A DNA stretch of 64,000 nt, from the NCBI RefSeq assembly GCF_012689525.1, contig NZ_CP051515.1:1860001-1924000 (forward strand). Direction: 5' to 3'. The notes beneath the pieces were generated by a model that did not search any database, had not been told where the DNA came from, and saw only the letters and a program-made list of their open reading frames with translations. A program made the translations under genes and the position numbers. The stretch is from Paraburkholderia aromaticivorans. GTDB lineage: Bacteria; Pseudomonadota; Gammaproteobacteria; Burkholderiales; Burkholderiaceae. Shown piece after piece: positions 43,788 through 52,263 of this stretch (position 1 is the stretch's first letter; every line of letters starts with the position of its first letter).

Positions 43788-44883
43788 GACCGCCTCCGTT
43801 GGCAGAAAGCGTGGCAGCGGCGCCCGGCAGCAGGCGTTCAGTAGCGGCGTCATAAAGCAGCGTGCGTTCTTTCCGAAACAACAGACCGACGGTCGTGCCC
43901 GCGGCAACACGATCGTCTTTGCTTGCCCGCACGCGCACGACGCCGAGCGCGGTTTCAACCGCCAATATCTGGTGCGAGCCGAGATATTCGTCGGCGATCA
44001 CTTGACCGCGCAGCGGGCCGTGCTCGTCGATCACGATGTGCTCCGGTCTGATGCCCAGCAACACGCGCGCGGCGGCGGCATCGCAACGGGGCACGGACAC
44101 CGCCGCGCCATGCAGATTCACCTGCTCCTGGCCCATCATGACCGCTCCGTCAACGGGCAAGAAGTTCATGGGCGGACTGCCAATGAAGTTGCCGACGAAC
44201 ACAGTCGCGGGGAAGTGATAGATCTCATGGGGCGAGCCCGCCTGCAACACTTCACCCTGGTTCATCACCACGATATCGTCCGCCATGGCCATCGCCTCAC
44301 TCTGATCGTGTGTGACGTACACCGTGGTGGCGGCAAGCGCGTTGTGCAGTTTGCGCAACTCCAGGCACATCAGTTCACGAAAGTCCGCATCGAGGGTGCC
44401 GAGCGGTTCGTCCATCAGGAATGCTTTCGGTTGCCGCACGATCGCGCGGCCGAGCGCCACGCGCTGCCGGTCGCCGCCGGACAAACCGCCCGTCTTGCGA
44501 TCGAGAATGTTCTCGATGCGCAGCATATGCGCCGCCGCGTCGACACGGGTGACGATCTCGCGGCGCGATACATGCTCGTTTTTCAACGGGAACGCGAGGT
44601 TATTGCGCACCGTCATGTGCGGATACAGCGCGAACATCTGGAACACGAAGGCAATGTCGCGTTGCCTTGCGCGCAGCGCCGTCACGTCCTCGCCGTCGAT
44701 CAGGATCTGACCCGAGGTCGGCAACTCCAGCCCGGCGATCATTCGCAGGGTCGTGGTCTTGCCGCAGCCCGACGGGCCGAGCAGCACGACGAAGCGGCCA
44801 GCGCCGATCGTCAGGCTGGTGTCACGCACCGCGATGAAATCGCCGAAGCGCTTGTGGAGGTGAGAGAGAGCGATCGTGGACAT
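43780..44883 (-). CDS. ABC transporter ATPase 1 (MalK/UgpC type)
   Basis: A 367-residue ATPase: IALSHLHKRFGDF at the start, Walker A GPSGCGKTTTLRMIAG, signature LSGGDRQRVALGRAIV, Walker B AFLMDEPLGTLDADFR and VYVTHDQSEA, followed by a TOBE regulatory domain (about 240-355). It lies three bases after the small membrane protein gene and overlaps the next ATPase gene. It is similar to ATPase 2 but diverged, so the pair is old. Confidence 0.93.
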   Translation of the reverse strand: MSTIALSHLHKRFGDFIAVRDTSLTIGAGRFVVLLGPSGCGKTTTLRMIAGLELPTSGQILIDGEDVTALRARQRDIAFVFQMFALYPHMTVRNNLAFPLKNEHVSRREIVTRVDAAAHMLRIENILDRKTGGLSGGDRQRVALGRAIVRQPKAFLMDEPLGTLDADFRELMCLELRKLHNALAATTVYVTHDQSEAMAMADDIVVMNQGEVLQAGSPHEIYHFPATVFVGNFIGSPPMNFLPVDGAVMMGQEQVNLHGAAVSVPRCDAAAARVLLGIRPEHIVIDEHGPLRGQVIADEYLGSHQILAVETALGVVRVRASKDDRVAAGTTVGLLFRKERTLLYDAATERLLPGAAATLSANGGGHG

Positions 44884-44886
44884 GAT

Positions 44887-45081
44887 TCACTCAGGAAAGT
44901 GGCTGGTGACGATGAATGCGAGCGCGCCCACCAGAATGACCGGAAACGACCAGGTGAAGAGCGCTAAAGAAAACGGCTGCACCAGCATCCCTACCCCCAG
45001 ACCGATCAGGACCGTCGACGCGCCCTCGCTGTAGCTGCGGCGCAGCAGTCGGCCGCGCGGCAAAGCGGCTTCACGTTTCAT
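44887..45081 (-). CDS. 64-residue membrane protein in the ABC operon
   Basis: A small protein with a basic N-terminus and two hydrophobic helices (about 22-42, STVLIGLGVGMLVQPFSLALF; about 45-61, FPVILVGALAFIV). Its start overlaps the stop of the permease gene by four bases and its stop is three bases before the ATPase gene, so it is translated within the operon. No family is recognised with confidence; it could be a small accessory or regulatory subunit of the importer. Confidence 0.75.
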   Translation of the reverse strand: MKREAALPRGRLLRRSYSEGASTVLIGLGVGMLVQPFSLALFTWSFPVILVGALAFIVTSHFPE

Positions 45082-46031
45082 TTGCGCACGGCTCCAAAGG
45101 TGATGCCGCGCAACAGATGCTTGCGAAGCAAGACGGTGAAGAAGAGGATCGGCAGCACAAATAGCGTCGTCGCTGCTGCCACAGCGGGCCAGTCCTGGCC
45201 ACCCTCACCGATGATGAACGGGATGAAAGGCGGCATCGTCTGCGCATCGCCGCTCGTCAGCAGCGAGGCGAACGCGTACTCGTTCCACGCGAAGATCAGG
45301 CAGAAGATCGCCGTGGCGGCGATGCCGGTCATTGCCTGCGGCAACACCACCTTCACAAAGGCCTGCAAGCGCGTGTAACCGTCCACCAACGCAGCCTCTT
45401 CGTACTCGCGCGGGATCTCATCCATGAATCCCTTGAGCAGCCATACCGCCAACGATACATTGACCGCCGTGTACAGCACGATCATGCCGACATAGCTGTC
45501 GCTCAACCCTAGCGCGCGGTACATCAGGTAGATCGGAATGGCGACCGCGATAGGCGGCATCATCCGTGTCGCCAGAATGAAGAACAGCAGGTCGTCGGCC
45601 AGCGGCACCTTGAAGCGCGAGAACGCGTAGGCTGCGAGCGTGCCGAGAAACACGGCCAGAAATGTCGAGCCGAAACCGATCACGAGCGAATTCACGAAGC
45701 GCGGCAAGACCTTGGATGGCCCGGCGATCACCAGATTGCGCGTGCGTACCTCGCGCTCATACCAGGTGCGCGCAGGCGGCAAACTCGCAATAAACTCCGG
45801 TGTCTGCCGCGAGCGGATCGTGAACAGGTTCACATAGCCTTCCAGCGAAGGCTGAAACAACACAACGGGAGGATAGGCGATCGCATCTTCCTGCGTCTTG
45901 AAGCTCGTCAGAAAGATCCAGACCATCGGCAACGTGGCGACAAGCGCATACGCGATGACGACCGCGGCCGCAAACCGTTTGCCGCGCGGCGACGCCGCCA
46001 CCACCGAATATTGGGTCGTAGTCGGTCTCAT
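45078..46031 (-). CDS. ABC transporter permease 2 (MalG type)
   Basis: A 317-residue permease from ATG 46031, which overlaps the stop of permease 1 in an ATGA; the frame is open upstream but the extra part is not permease-like. Six transmembrane helices are expected, with the cytoplasmic EAA loop seen as EEAALVDGYTRLQAFVKVVLPQA (about 208-230). It passes the sugar or polyol through the inner membrane together with permease 1. Confidence 0.92.
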   Translation of the reverse strand: MRPTTTQYSVVAASPRGKRFAAAVVIAYALVATLPMVWIFLTSFKTQEDAIAYPPVVLFQPSLEGYVNLFTIRSRQTPEFIASLPPARTWYEREVRTRNLVIAGPSKVLPRFVNSLVIGFGSTFLAVFLGTLAAYAFSRFKVPLADDLLFFILATRMMPPIAVAIPIYLMYRALGLSDSYVGMIVLYTAVNVSLAVWLLKGFMDEIPREYEEAALVDGYTRLQAFVKVVLPQAMTGIAATAIFCLIFAWNEYAFASLLTSGDAQTMPPFIPFIIGEGGQDWPAVAAATTLFVLPILFFTVLLRKHLLRGITFGAVRK

Positions 46032-46984
46032 CGCTGTTTCATCCGGTTGAGCGCCTTCACGTAGATACTCGCCGCGCCGAAGACCGTCACGAACAGGATG
46101 ATCGCGAGCGCCGACGAGTAACCGGTCTGCCATTTCTCGAATGCGGCACGCTTGAGCGTGATCGATACGGTCTCCGTCACCGACCCCGGGCCGCCCGATG
46201 TGAGCAGGTTCACCATATCGAACATCTTGAAGTTTTCGATGCCGCGAAACAGGACTGCCAGCATCAGGAACGGCATGGTCATAGGCAACGTGATCGACCA
46301 GAACTGACGCCACGGCGTCGCGCGGTCCACTTCCGCTGCTTCGTAGATATAGTCGGGGATTGAACGCAGGCCCGCGAGGCAGATGAGCATGACGTACGGT
46401 GTCCACATCCACGTATCGACCATCACAATGGTCCACGGCGCGAGCGATACGTCGCCGATCATCTGGAACGACCCCGGCGCGATGCCGGTGAAGAAGCTGA
46501 CGATATCGTTGAAAAGCCCCGTCTGCGGTTGCAGCAGGAACGTCCAGAAGTTGCCGACCACGGCGGGCGACAGCATCATCGGCAGCAGGATGAGCGTGGT
46601 CCAGAAGCTATGTCCGCGGAACTGCCGGTTGATCAGCAATGCAAGACTGAAGCCCAGCAACACCTCCAGCCCGACCGACCAGAACACGAAACGCGCGGTC
46701 ACTTGCATCGCGTACCAGATATCTTCGTCGGTCAGGATGTCGACATAATTGTCGATGCCGACAAAACGCGCCGGCACGCTCGGCATGTTCGACTTGAAGT
46801 TGGTGAACGACAGTCGAAGCGCCCAGATCAACGGGAAAATGTTGATCGCGAGCAGCAGCAGAATGGTCGGAAGAATGAACAGCCACGCGATGGCCCGATC
46901 CGACAGTCCGCTGAGCCGCTTTGCGATGCGCGTTGACGCACCCGCTTCGAGACTCGTGGGAGAAAAGGGTTTGTCTGCCAACAT
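46028..46984 (-). CDS. ABC transporter permease 1 (MalF/UgpA type)
   Basis: A 318-residue permease with an N-terminal helix AWLFILPTILLLLAINIFPLIWALRLSF (about 30-57) and the EAA motif in YEAAEVDRATPWRQFWSITLP (about 210-230). ATG 46984 follows AAGGAG by seven bases. It is preceded by the substrate-binding protein gene, the standard order for carbohydrate uptake class 1 importers. Confidence 0.92.
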   Translation of the reverse strand: MLADKPFSPTSLEAGASTRIAKRLSGLSDRAIAWLFILPTILLLLAINIFPLIWALRLSFTNFKSNMPSVPARFVGIDNYVDILTDEDIWYAMQVTARFVFWSVGLEVLLGFSLALLINRQFRGHSFWTTLILLPMMLSPAVVGNFWTFLLQPQTGLFNDIVSFFTGIAPGSFQMIGDVSLAPWTIVMVDTWMWTPYVMLICLAGLRSIPDYIYEAAEVDRATPWRQFWSITLPMTMPFLMLAVLFRGIENFKMFDMVNLLTSGGPGSVTETVSITLKRAAFEKWQTGYSSALAIILFVTVFGAASIYVKALNRMKQR

Positions 46985-47055
46985 GCCTGGCTCCTTCAAG
47001 CGGACCGGAGACAGGCCGTTCAGCCGTCGCCGGTCCAGTCAAGTCCAGCTAAAAG

Positions 47056-48387
47056 CTAATACTTCCCTTCTTCCTTAAAGACCTTGGTCCAGTCTTTCAC
47101 CAGCAGATCCAACGCATCTTTGGCCGTGCCCTTATCGGCGACGACGTAGTCGTGCACACGCTTCTGCATGTCGAGCAGCAGTTCGGCATAAGCGGGCTCT
47201 GCCCAGAAGTCTTTGACGATTGCCATCGACTTCAGGAAGGCAGGTGCGAACGGCGCGCTCTTCGGAAAGTCCGGTGCGTCGACCACTGATTTAGCCGCCG
47301 AATAGCCGCCCAGTTGCCACCATTTCTTCTGCACGTCAGGTTGCGCAAACCATTTGATGTACTCGAGCGCGTCTTCTTTATGGTCCGAATACGAGACGAC
47401 CGAGATGCCCTGCCCGCCCAGTTGCGTGTATTGCTTCAGCTCACGCGGATTGACGAAGAAGCCGATCTTGTCGCCACCGACGTTCGGGTCTTTATAAAGC
47501 CCTGGAAAGAACGCAAACCAGTTCATCTGCATCGCCACCTGACCGGACTTGAACGCGTCGAGTCCTTCCTGCATGTAGGCGTTGGTCATGCCCGGCGCCG
47601 TGCAGCACTTATAGAGCGCCTTATAGTATTCGAGCCCCTTCACCGCGCCTGGCGAGTTCACGAAGCCATCGAGGTGATAGGGCTTCTTGGGGTCCTGATA
47701 CTCGAAGCCGAAGTTGTACATGGCGTTGGTCACGCCCATAGTAATCCCCTCGGATCCACGCTCCGTGAAGATGTACACGCCATAGACCGTCTTGCCGTCG
47801 ATCTTGCGACCTTGGAAGAATTCCGCAGTCTGCTTGAGTTCATCGAGCGTACTGGGCGGTGCGAGTTCACGGTTGTATTTCTTCTTGAATTCCGCGCGCA
47901 GCTCCGGGCGCGCAAACCAGTCCTTACGGTAGGTCCACCCGACCGCGTCAGCCATCGCGGGTAAGGCCCAATAGTTCGGCGTATTCTTTGGCCACTCCGA
48001 ATATCCCACCACCGTTGCCGGCACGAAGTCGTCCATAGAGATCTTGTTCTTGCTAAAGAAGTCGTTGAGCTTGACGTAATGCCCATTGACCGCCGCGCCG
48101 CCGATCCACTGACTGTCGCCAATGATCAGATCACACAGCTTGCCGTGCGAATTGAGTTCATTGATGAAGCGGTCGGCATAACTGGTCCACGGCACGAACT
48201 CGAACTTCATCTTGATGCCGGTCTTGGACGTGAAATCCTTCGAAAGTTCGACCAGTGCATTGGCGGGATCCCATGCCGCCCAACAGAGTGTCAACTGCTT
48301 GTCCTGTGCGTGCGCGCCCGTTGCAATGCCGAGCCCCAGCGATATGAGGGTTGCCGCCACTACCCTCGCTGACGTTAGACGTGACAT
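47056..48387 (-). CDS. ABC transporter substrate-binding protein (sugar/polyol type)
   Basis: A 443-residue extracellular solute-binding protein (family 1) with a signal peptide (about 1-28, ending GAHAQ). LCWAAWDPANALVELSKDFTSKTG begins the mature fold; ITMGVTNAMYNFGFEY and AMQMNWFAFFPGLY are in the ligand region. It delivers the substrate, probably a polyol or sugar, to the permeases. ATG 48387 follows AAGGAGAAG. It is the first transporter gene after the LacI gene. Confidence 0.92.
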   Translation of the reverse strand: MSRLTSARVVAATLISLGLGIATGAHAQDKQLTLCWAAWDPANALVELSKDFTSKTGIKMKFEFVPWTSYADRFINELNSHGKLCDLIIGDSQWIGGAAVNGHYVKLNDFFSKNKISMDDFVPATVVGYSEWPKNTPNYWALPAMADAVGWTYRKDWFARPELRAEFKKKYNRELAPPSTLDELKQTAEFFQGRKIDGKTVYGVYIFTERGSEGITMGVTNAMYNFGFEYQDPKKPYHLDGFVNSPGAVKGLEYYKALYKCCTAPGMTNAYMQEGLDAFKSGQVAMQMNWFAFFPGLYKDPNVGGDKIGFFVNPRELKQYTQLGGQGISVVSYSDHKEDALEYIKWFAQPDVQKKWWQLGGYSAAKSVVDAPDFPKSAPFAPAFLKSMAIVKDFWAEPAYAELLLDMQKRVHDYVVADKGTAKDALDLLVKDWTKVFKEEGKY

Positions 48388-48500
48388 GTCTCTTCTCCTT
48401 GTCTTTCTCGGGTCTCCAACCTGATGACATTCAGCGCCCATGCGCCGGGCACCGTATTTCGGCTCTGGCGGATCAGAAGTCGGTCCGCGTGTCGCGAGCG

Positions 48501-49520
48501 TCAGGCATGCGCATTCTCACGAAGATAAATCCGGGTTTCCGGCGTCGGGATGGCAAGCGCCCCCCGGACGTCGTTAAGAAAGTTAATGGCGGCGAGCCCC
48601 GCCCAATGTACGATGCCGCGGACGTCCTGATCGAGGATCACGTCGATCGCGCGTTCCGATAGTTGGATGCGAGTTTCCGCGGTGCATTCGTGGCCGATCA
48701 GGACCAGGTGGGCCTTGTCTCCGGACTCCTGCAATGCCGCTGCAATGCCGGAGATGCCGCCGCCTGTCACATAGACGCCGACGAGATCCGCATGGCGCGC
48801 GCGCAAGCCCTGCACGGCAAGACCGGCGCCGTCGTCGTCTTCCGCGAAGTCCGGCTCGGCGACCCAGCGCAGGTTGCGGAAATCCTCTTCCAGCACCTGC
48901 GAGAATCCGGTGCGGCGCTCCACCTGATCATGCAGACGGGACGATCCCGATAGTACGGCGACCGTACCGAGTCGCATGCCCAGAAAGCGGCCCATCAGCA
49001 GTCCCGCGGTGCGTCCGGCAATCCGGTTGTCGACGCCGACGTAAGCGGCGCGGCGGCTTGCGGGCAAATCGGAGAACACCGTAACGACCGGCACGGCTGC
49101 GTCGCTCATCTCTTCGATCACACGCTCCACCCAGGGATAGTCGAGCGGTGCGAGAACCAGTGCGTCGTAGTCGACCATCTGAGCGGCGAATGCAGCGGTG
49201 TCGCGCTGCGTGGAGAAGTCGCACCGGTAAAACGAGGGGGTGATGCGGTGCTCGCGAAAGAAGCTGGCAGACAGCGCAATGTCGCGTTCGACGTGATCCA
49301 GAAAGCGCGAGTTGACTTGCGGAAGAACGAACGCGACGCGAAATGAGCTGATTTTTGCCGGACGGCCGCGGCTCGCCCGCTCGTCGCGCAGATTGGCGAG
49401 CGCCAGGTGAACACGCTCGGCGGTTTCCGGGCGCACAGCATGATCGTCGCGCAAGACACGATCAACCGTGGCGACGCTTACGCCGGCCCGACGCGCAATC
49501 ATCGTACGAGTAGCCGGCAT
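48501..49520 (-). CDS. LacI-family regulator of the polyol/ketose operon
   Basis: A 339-residue LacI-type regulator: helix-turn-helix TMIARRAGVSVATVDRVLR (about 5-23), hinge, then a periplasmic-binding-protein-like ligand domain with VGVDNRIAGRTAGLLMGRFLG and AVLSGSSRLHDQVERRTGF. It resembles the LacI subgroup that binds sugar or polyol ligands. ATG 49520 follows CGGAGGAG. It is the first gene of the minus-strand operon; palindromes upstream are likely its operators. Confidence 0.92.
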   Translation of the reverse strand: MPATRTMIARRAGVSVATVDRVLRDDHAVRPETAERVHLALANLRDERASRGRPAKISSFRVAFVLPQVNSRFLDHVERDIALSASFFREHRITPSFYRCDFSTQRDTAAFAAQMVDYDALVLAPLDYPWVERVIEEMSDAAVPVVTVFSDLPASRRAAYVGVDNRIAGRTAGLLMGRFLGMRLGTVAVLSGSSRLHDQVERRTGFSQVLEEDFRNLRWVAEPDFAEDDDGAGLAVQGLRARHADLVGVYVTGGGISGIAAALQESGDKAHLVLIGHECTAETRIQLSERAIDVILDQDVRGIVHWAGLAAINFLNDVRGALAIPTPETRIYLRENAHA

Positions 49521-49568
49521 GGTCTCCTCCGGTGCCGAGCGTAGAGCGATTTTGTTTACAGAAAGTAG

Positions 49569-49611
49569 TTTTTTCTGAGAAAAATGCAAGCTTTTTCTTC
49601 GAGAAAAAAGC
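49569..49611. promoter_or_regulatory. Two palindromic operator-like sites upstream of the LacI gene
   Basis: TTTTTTCTGAGAAAAAT (49569-49585) and an inverted repeat centred between 49600 and 49601, with arms 49590-49600 and 49601-49611 matching at 9 of 11 positions around a central CG. Both resemble each other. A palindrome with a central CG suits a LacI-type regulator, and they lie 50-90 bases before its start codon. Confidence 0.5.
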
Positions 49612-49942
49612 GTCATTGTTTTGATAAACAGAGCAGCGCCTAATAGGCGCCCGCAAGCGCAACGGAACGCGCAGCGAACCCGAAGATTGCGAATCGCAGG
49701 GAGAGTCGATGGTGTGCGGCGGCGACTAACGGCCGACGAGAAGTGCCGGCCGAGACAAACTCCTCGTTCACGCCACCGTTCAAGCGTCGTATATGTGTGC
49801 GTGAATACAGCGCGCCCGGCGATGCGCGGAGGGAGAAAATCTCGGCGAGGTTCGTGCCGTTCTCAGGAAGGCGATGGCAGAGCACGCGATCAGCAGCGCC
49901 CGCCGCTTGCGCGTACTCATTTCCAGCGGGCCTGCAGTCAGA
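49612..49942. other. Intergenic region between the LacI and BON genes
   Basis: No supportable gene in about 330 bases. A minus-strand fragment from 49920 begins like a signal peptide (MSTRKRRALLIACSAIAFL) but ends after 46 residues and may be a relic. Confidence 0.45.
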
Positions 49943-50680
49943 TCAGGCACGCACCTGGATACGATTGACGACGCCCCCGATAGCATCCATGCACCAGGCG
50001 TCGTGTTCCGCCTGCCGTTTTTCAGCTTCGGTCGCCACCCAACCTGCCAGGGTGATCCTGTGGTTTTCCACGTTGATGGTGATCTGCCCGGCGCGCACGC
50101 GCGGGTCGGTTTCTAGCACCAAGTGCAGGATCTCGGACATTTCATCGTCGCCGTCGGCTTCGGCGGGCACCAACTCCAGCAGGTTCACCACGTCGCGGCA
50201 GCCGCCGACCCACCAGGCAGTCACACTCGCCAGGCGCCTGTGAGACAGGCTGATCACCTGCCCCGTCAAGGTCACCACACCGTCCTCGACCGTGATCTCG
50301 ATGACGCCGCTGCCGTCGTTGCCCGCTTCGTCCATGGTGCCGCGCAGCACTTCGAGTTGGCCCTTCACGCGTGCACAGATCACGCAGTTGCGGAAATCCA
50401 CCGCCTGAGCCAGCCGTTCGCCGATACGTATGCGCAACTCGCCATCGGCGACCGGTGGGTTGGCGGTGACACGTAACTGATCGACCAGGCGCTTGTCCTC
50501 GCTGTGCATCCGGGCCAACTGAAGAAGACGCTTCTTGGAGGCGACATCCGGCACCTCGCCTGCCACGATCAAGGCACCGTCGTCGAAACTGATATGAATG
50601 GGATGATGGTGAAGCTTCAGGTGTGATTCGCGTTCGAAGGCTGCCATCACCTGCTTCAGGACCGTATCGCTGCGTTGCAT
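49943..50680 (-). CDS. Triple BON-domain protein
   Basis: A 245-residue protein with three BON-like repeats (about 5-70, 85-160 and 165-245). Each ends in a V/I-x-x-G-x-V element: GALIVAGEVPD, GVVTLTGQVISL and HRITLAGWVATE. BON domains bind membranes or lipids and are common in osmotic-stress proteins. No signal peptide is seen. The DFRNCVICARVKG segment between repeats 1 and 2 contains two cysteines. The role is probably in envelope or stress response; it stands alone. Confidence 0.8.
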   Translation of the reverse strand: MQRSDTVLKQVMAAFERESHLKLHHHPIHISFDDGALIVAGEVPDVASKKRLLQLARMHSEDKRLVDQLRVTANPPVADGELRIRIGERLAQAVDFRNCVICARVKGQLEVLRGTMDEAGNDGSGVIEITVEDGVVTLTGQVISLSHRRLASVTAWWVGGCRDVVNLLELVPAEADGDDEMSEILHLVLETDPRVRAGQITINVENHRITLAGWVATEAEKRQAEHDAWCMDAIGGVVNRIQVRA

Positions 50681-50746
50681 GATCTGCCTTGCGCAAAGGT
50701 TGGGTGACGCAGCGCGCCTTATGGCGCACTGCGCAAACCAGGCCAG

Positions 50747-51232
50747 TCACATTGGCATACCCTGCATGCGACGGGCGAAACGTGTCCGCTCGGCTCGGTC
50801 CATCAGGTCCAGGAATTGATCCGTGCCCATGTGAATCAGCGCTTCATGATCGCCGGCCTCGAAATAAACGTCCGGCTGCAGGGCGAGGCTCTCGTCGAGA
50901 TAGGTTTGCATACCATAGGCCGTACAAACCGGCGGGAGCGCTCCCGCGTCGCAATCCTTGAACAACTCCCGCAAATCGGTCTCTTTGGCTAGCAGGAGAT
51001 GGCGTCCGGTCTTTGCCCAAAGCTCGGACAGTCGCACGGCGTAGGTCGATGGCAACACCGTTGCCACATAGCCGTGCTCGTCTTCAAAAAGCACGGTCTT
51101 GGCAAGGCGATCGCCAGGAATATGGGCTGCCGCCGCGGTTTCGACGCTGGAATGGCTGTAAGGATGACGCACGATTTCGTACTGCGAGCCCTTGCTGCGC
51201 AGGCAGTCCTGAAGCGTGGCTGACATTGACAT
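50747..51232 (-). CDS. YbaK/ProX-type aminoacyl-tRNA deacylase
   Basis: A 161-residue protein of the YbaK/prolyl-tRNA editing family: YEIVRHPYSHSSVETAAAAHIPGDRLAKTVLFED (about 19-52, with the conserved Lys in the catalytic pocket) and a C-terminal DVYFEAGDHEALIHM. Such enzymes clear mischarged tRNA. ATG 51232 follows GGAGGTGCG. It is near the BON gene on the same strand, with about 65 bases between. Confidence 0.88.
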   Translation of the reverse strand: MSMSATLQDCLRSKGSQYEIVRHPYSHSSVETAAAAHIPGDRLAKTVLFEDEHGYVATVLPSTYAVRLSELWAKTGRHLLLAKETDLRELFKDCDAGALPPVCTAYGMQTYLDESLALQPDVYFEAGDHEALIHMGTDQFLDLMDRAERTRFARRMQGMPM

Positions 51233-51481
51233 GACGCACCTCCGCTGGAAGCAAACAGGAAATTGCTTTCGCAAGATTCTTTAAGAATAGTTCGCTTTCG
51301 CTGGCGCGTGAAAAACATGCGGACAACTGCGCCGTGACTGCGCGGGCGCGGCAGCGAATGGGACATTTTCCCCATATGGCACACACGTGTACCCGACGAA
51401 TCTCAGCCGTCGACGTGCCAGAAAGCCGCAAACAGCGATGCCACGCAACCTGTCCACGACGCATCCGTTGAATTGCGTTTC

Positions 51482-52183
51482 CTACCTGTCGCTTGTCGCA
51501 TTGTTTACATACATGGACTGGATCCCTACGCGGCCCGGACCGGTGAACCGGTTCACGGTAAAGTTGAAGCCCGATGCGAAAAGACCGCTCGTCAGCCTGT
51601 CAACCACGGTGTCCATCTTGACGTGCGGATCCTTGTAAAGCCATCCGCCCGGTTCCACATCGATCGTCTCCCCCGCAGTCAGCACCTTTTCGAAGACGTT
51701 TCCGTACCCATGTAACCAGAGCACGCCCTCTCCGGCGTGTCCACGAAACTTGTCGACGAAAAAACCGGTCTGGCCGAAAAGCATGTTGGAGATTCCGCGG
51801 ATCCGCTCGAACGTGTATTCGATATTAGCCGTGGCAGCCAGGAATTGATGTTCCCGCACGTGAAGCTCCTCGTCCGCCCGAAGATGAATCGGCACGACAT
51901 GACCGGCGCCGTCGCGGCTGAACGCGATTATTCCGTCGCCACTCGCCTCCGTGACGAACACCTGCATGCCCGCGAGCATGCGCTTGACTGCCCCCTTCAC
52001 GGGCCTGATGCTGATGCGGACGTTTGAGTTTTTCCAAAGCAAAATATGGTGTTCGAAGTAGACCGGGCGGTTCGATACGTCAACCGACAAAACCGGCACA
52101 AGCTCACCGCCGATGTGATAGGTCACTCCGCCGAAGGTTTCATCTGACGCCGCAGTCGGCAAGAGCCGGGGTAACTGATTCAT
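51482..52183 (-). CDS. AIM24 / TIGR00266 family protein
   Basis: A 233-residue beta-rich protein of the AIM24-like family: VSNRPVYFEHHILLWKN, KGAVKRMLAGMQVFVTEASGDG and GEGVLWLHGYGNVFEKVLTAGETIDVEPGG fit the repeated beta-strand pattern. The bacterial function is poorly known. It has no signal peptide. Its gene stands alone, about 80 bases downstream of the DUF2235 gene on the same strand. Confidence 0.82.
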   Translation of the reverse strand: MNQLPRLLPTAASDETFGGVTYHIGGELVPVLSVDVSNRPVYFEHHILLWKNSNVRISIRPVKGAVKRMLAGMQVFVTEASGDGIIAFSRDGAGHVVPIHLRADEELHVREHQFLAATANIEYTFERIRGISNMLFGQTGFFVDKFRGHAGEGVLWLHGYGNVFEKVLTAGETIDVEPGGWLYKDPHVKMDTVVDRLTSGLFASGFNFTVNRFTGPGRVGIQSMYVNNATSDR

Positions 52184-52263
52184 TTTCTTTTCCTACTCGT
52201 GGTCGCCCGACGATTTCCGAGCGCATATCGGCCGTTCAGGCACAAACTTCAATGCCTGACTTG

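Noticed and set aside
45078..46436. A permease start 135 codons upstream of 46031
   Set aside because: The upstream part is a shifted reading of the other permease gene; ATG 46031 overlaps the previous stop as ATGA and begins a normal permease N-terminus.
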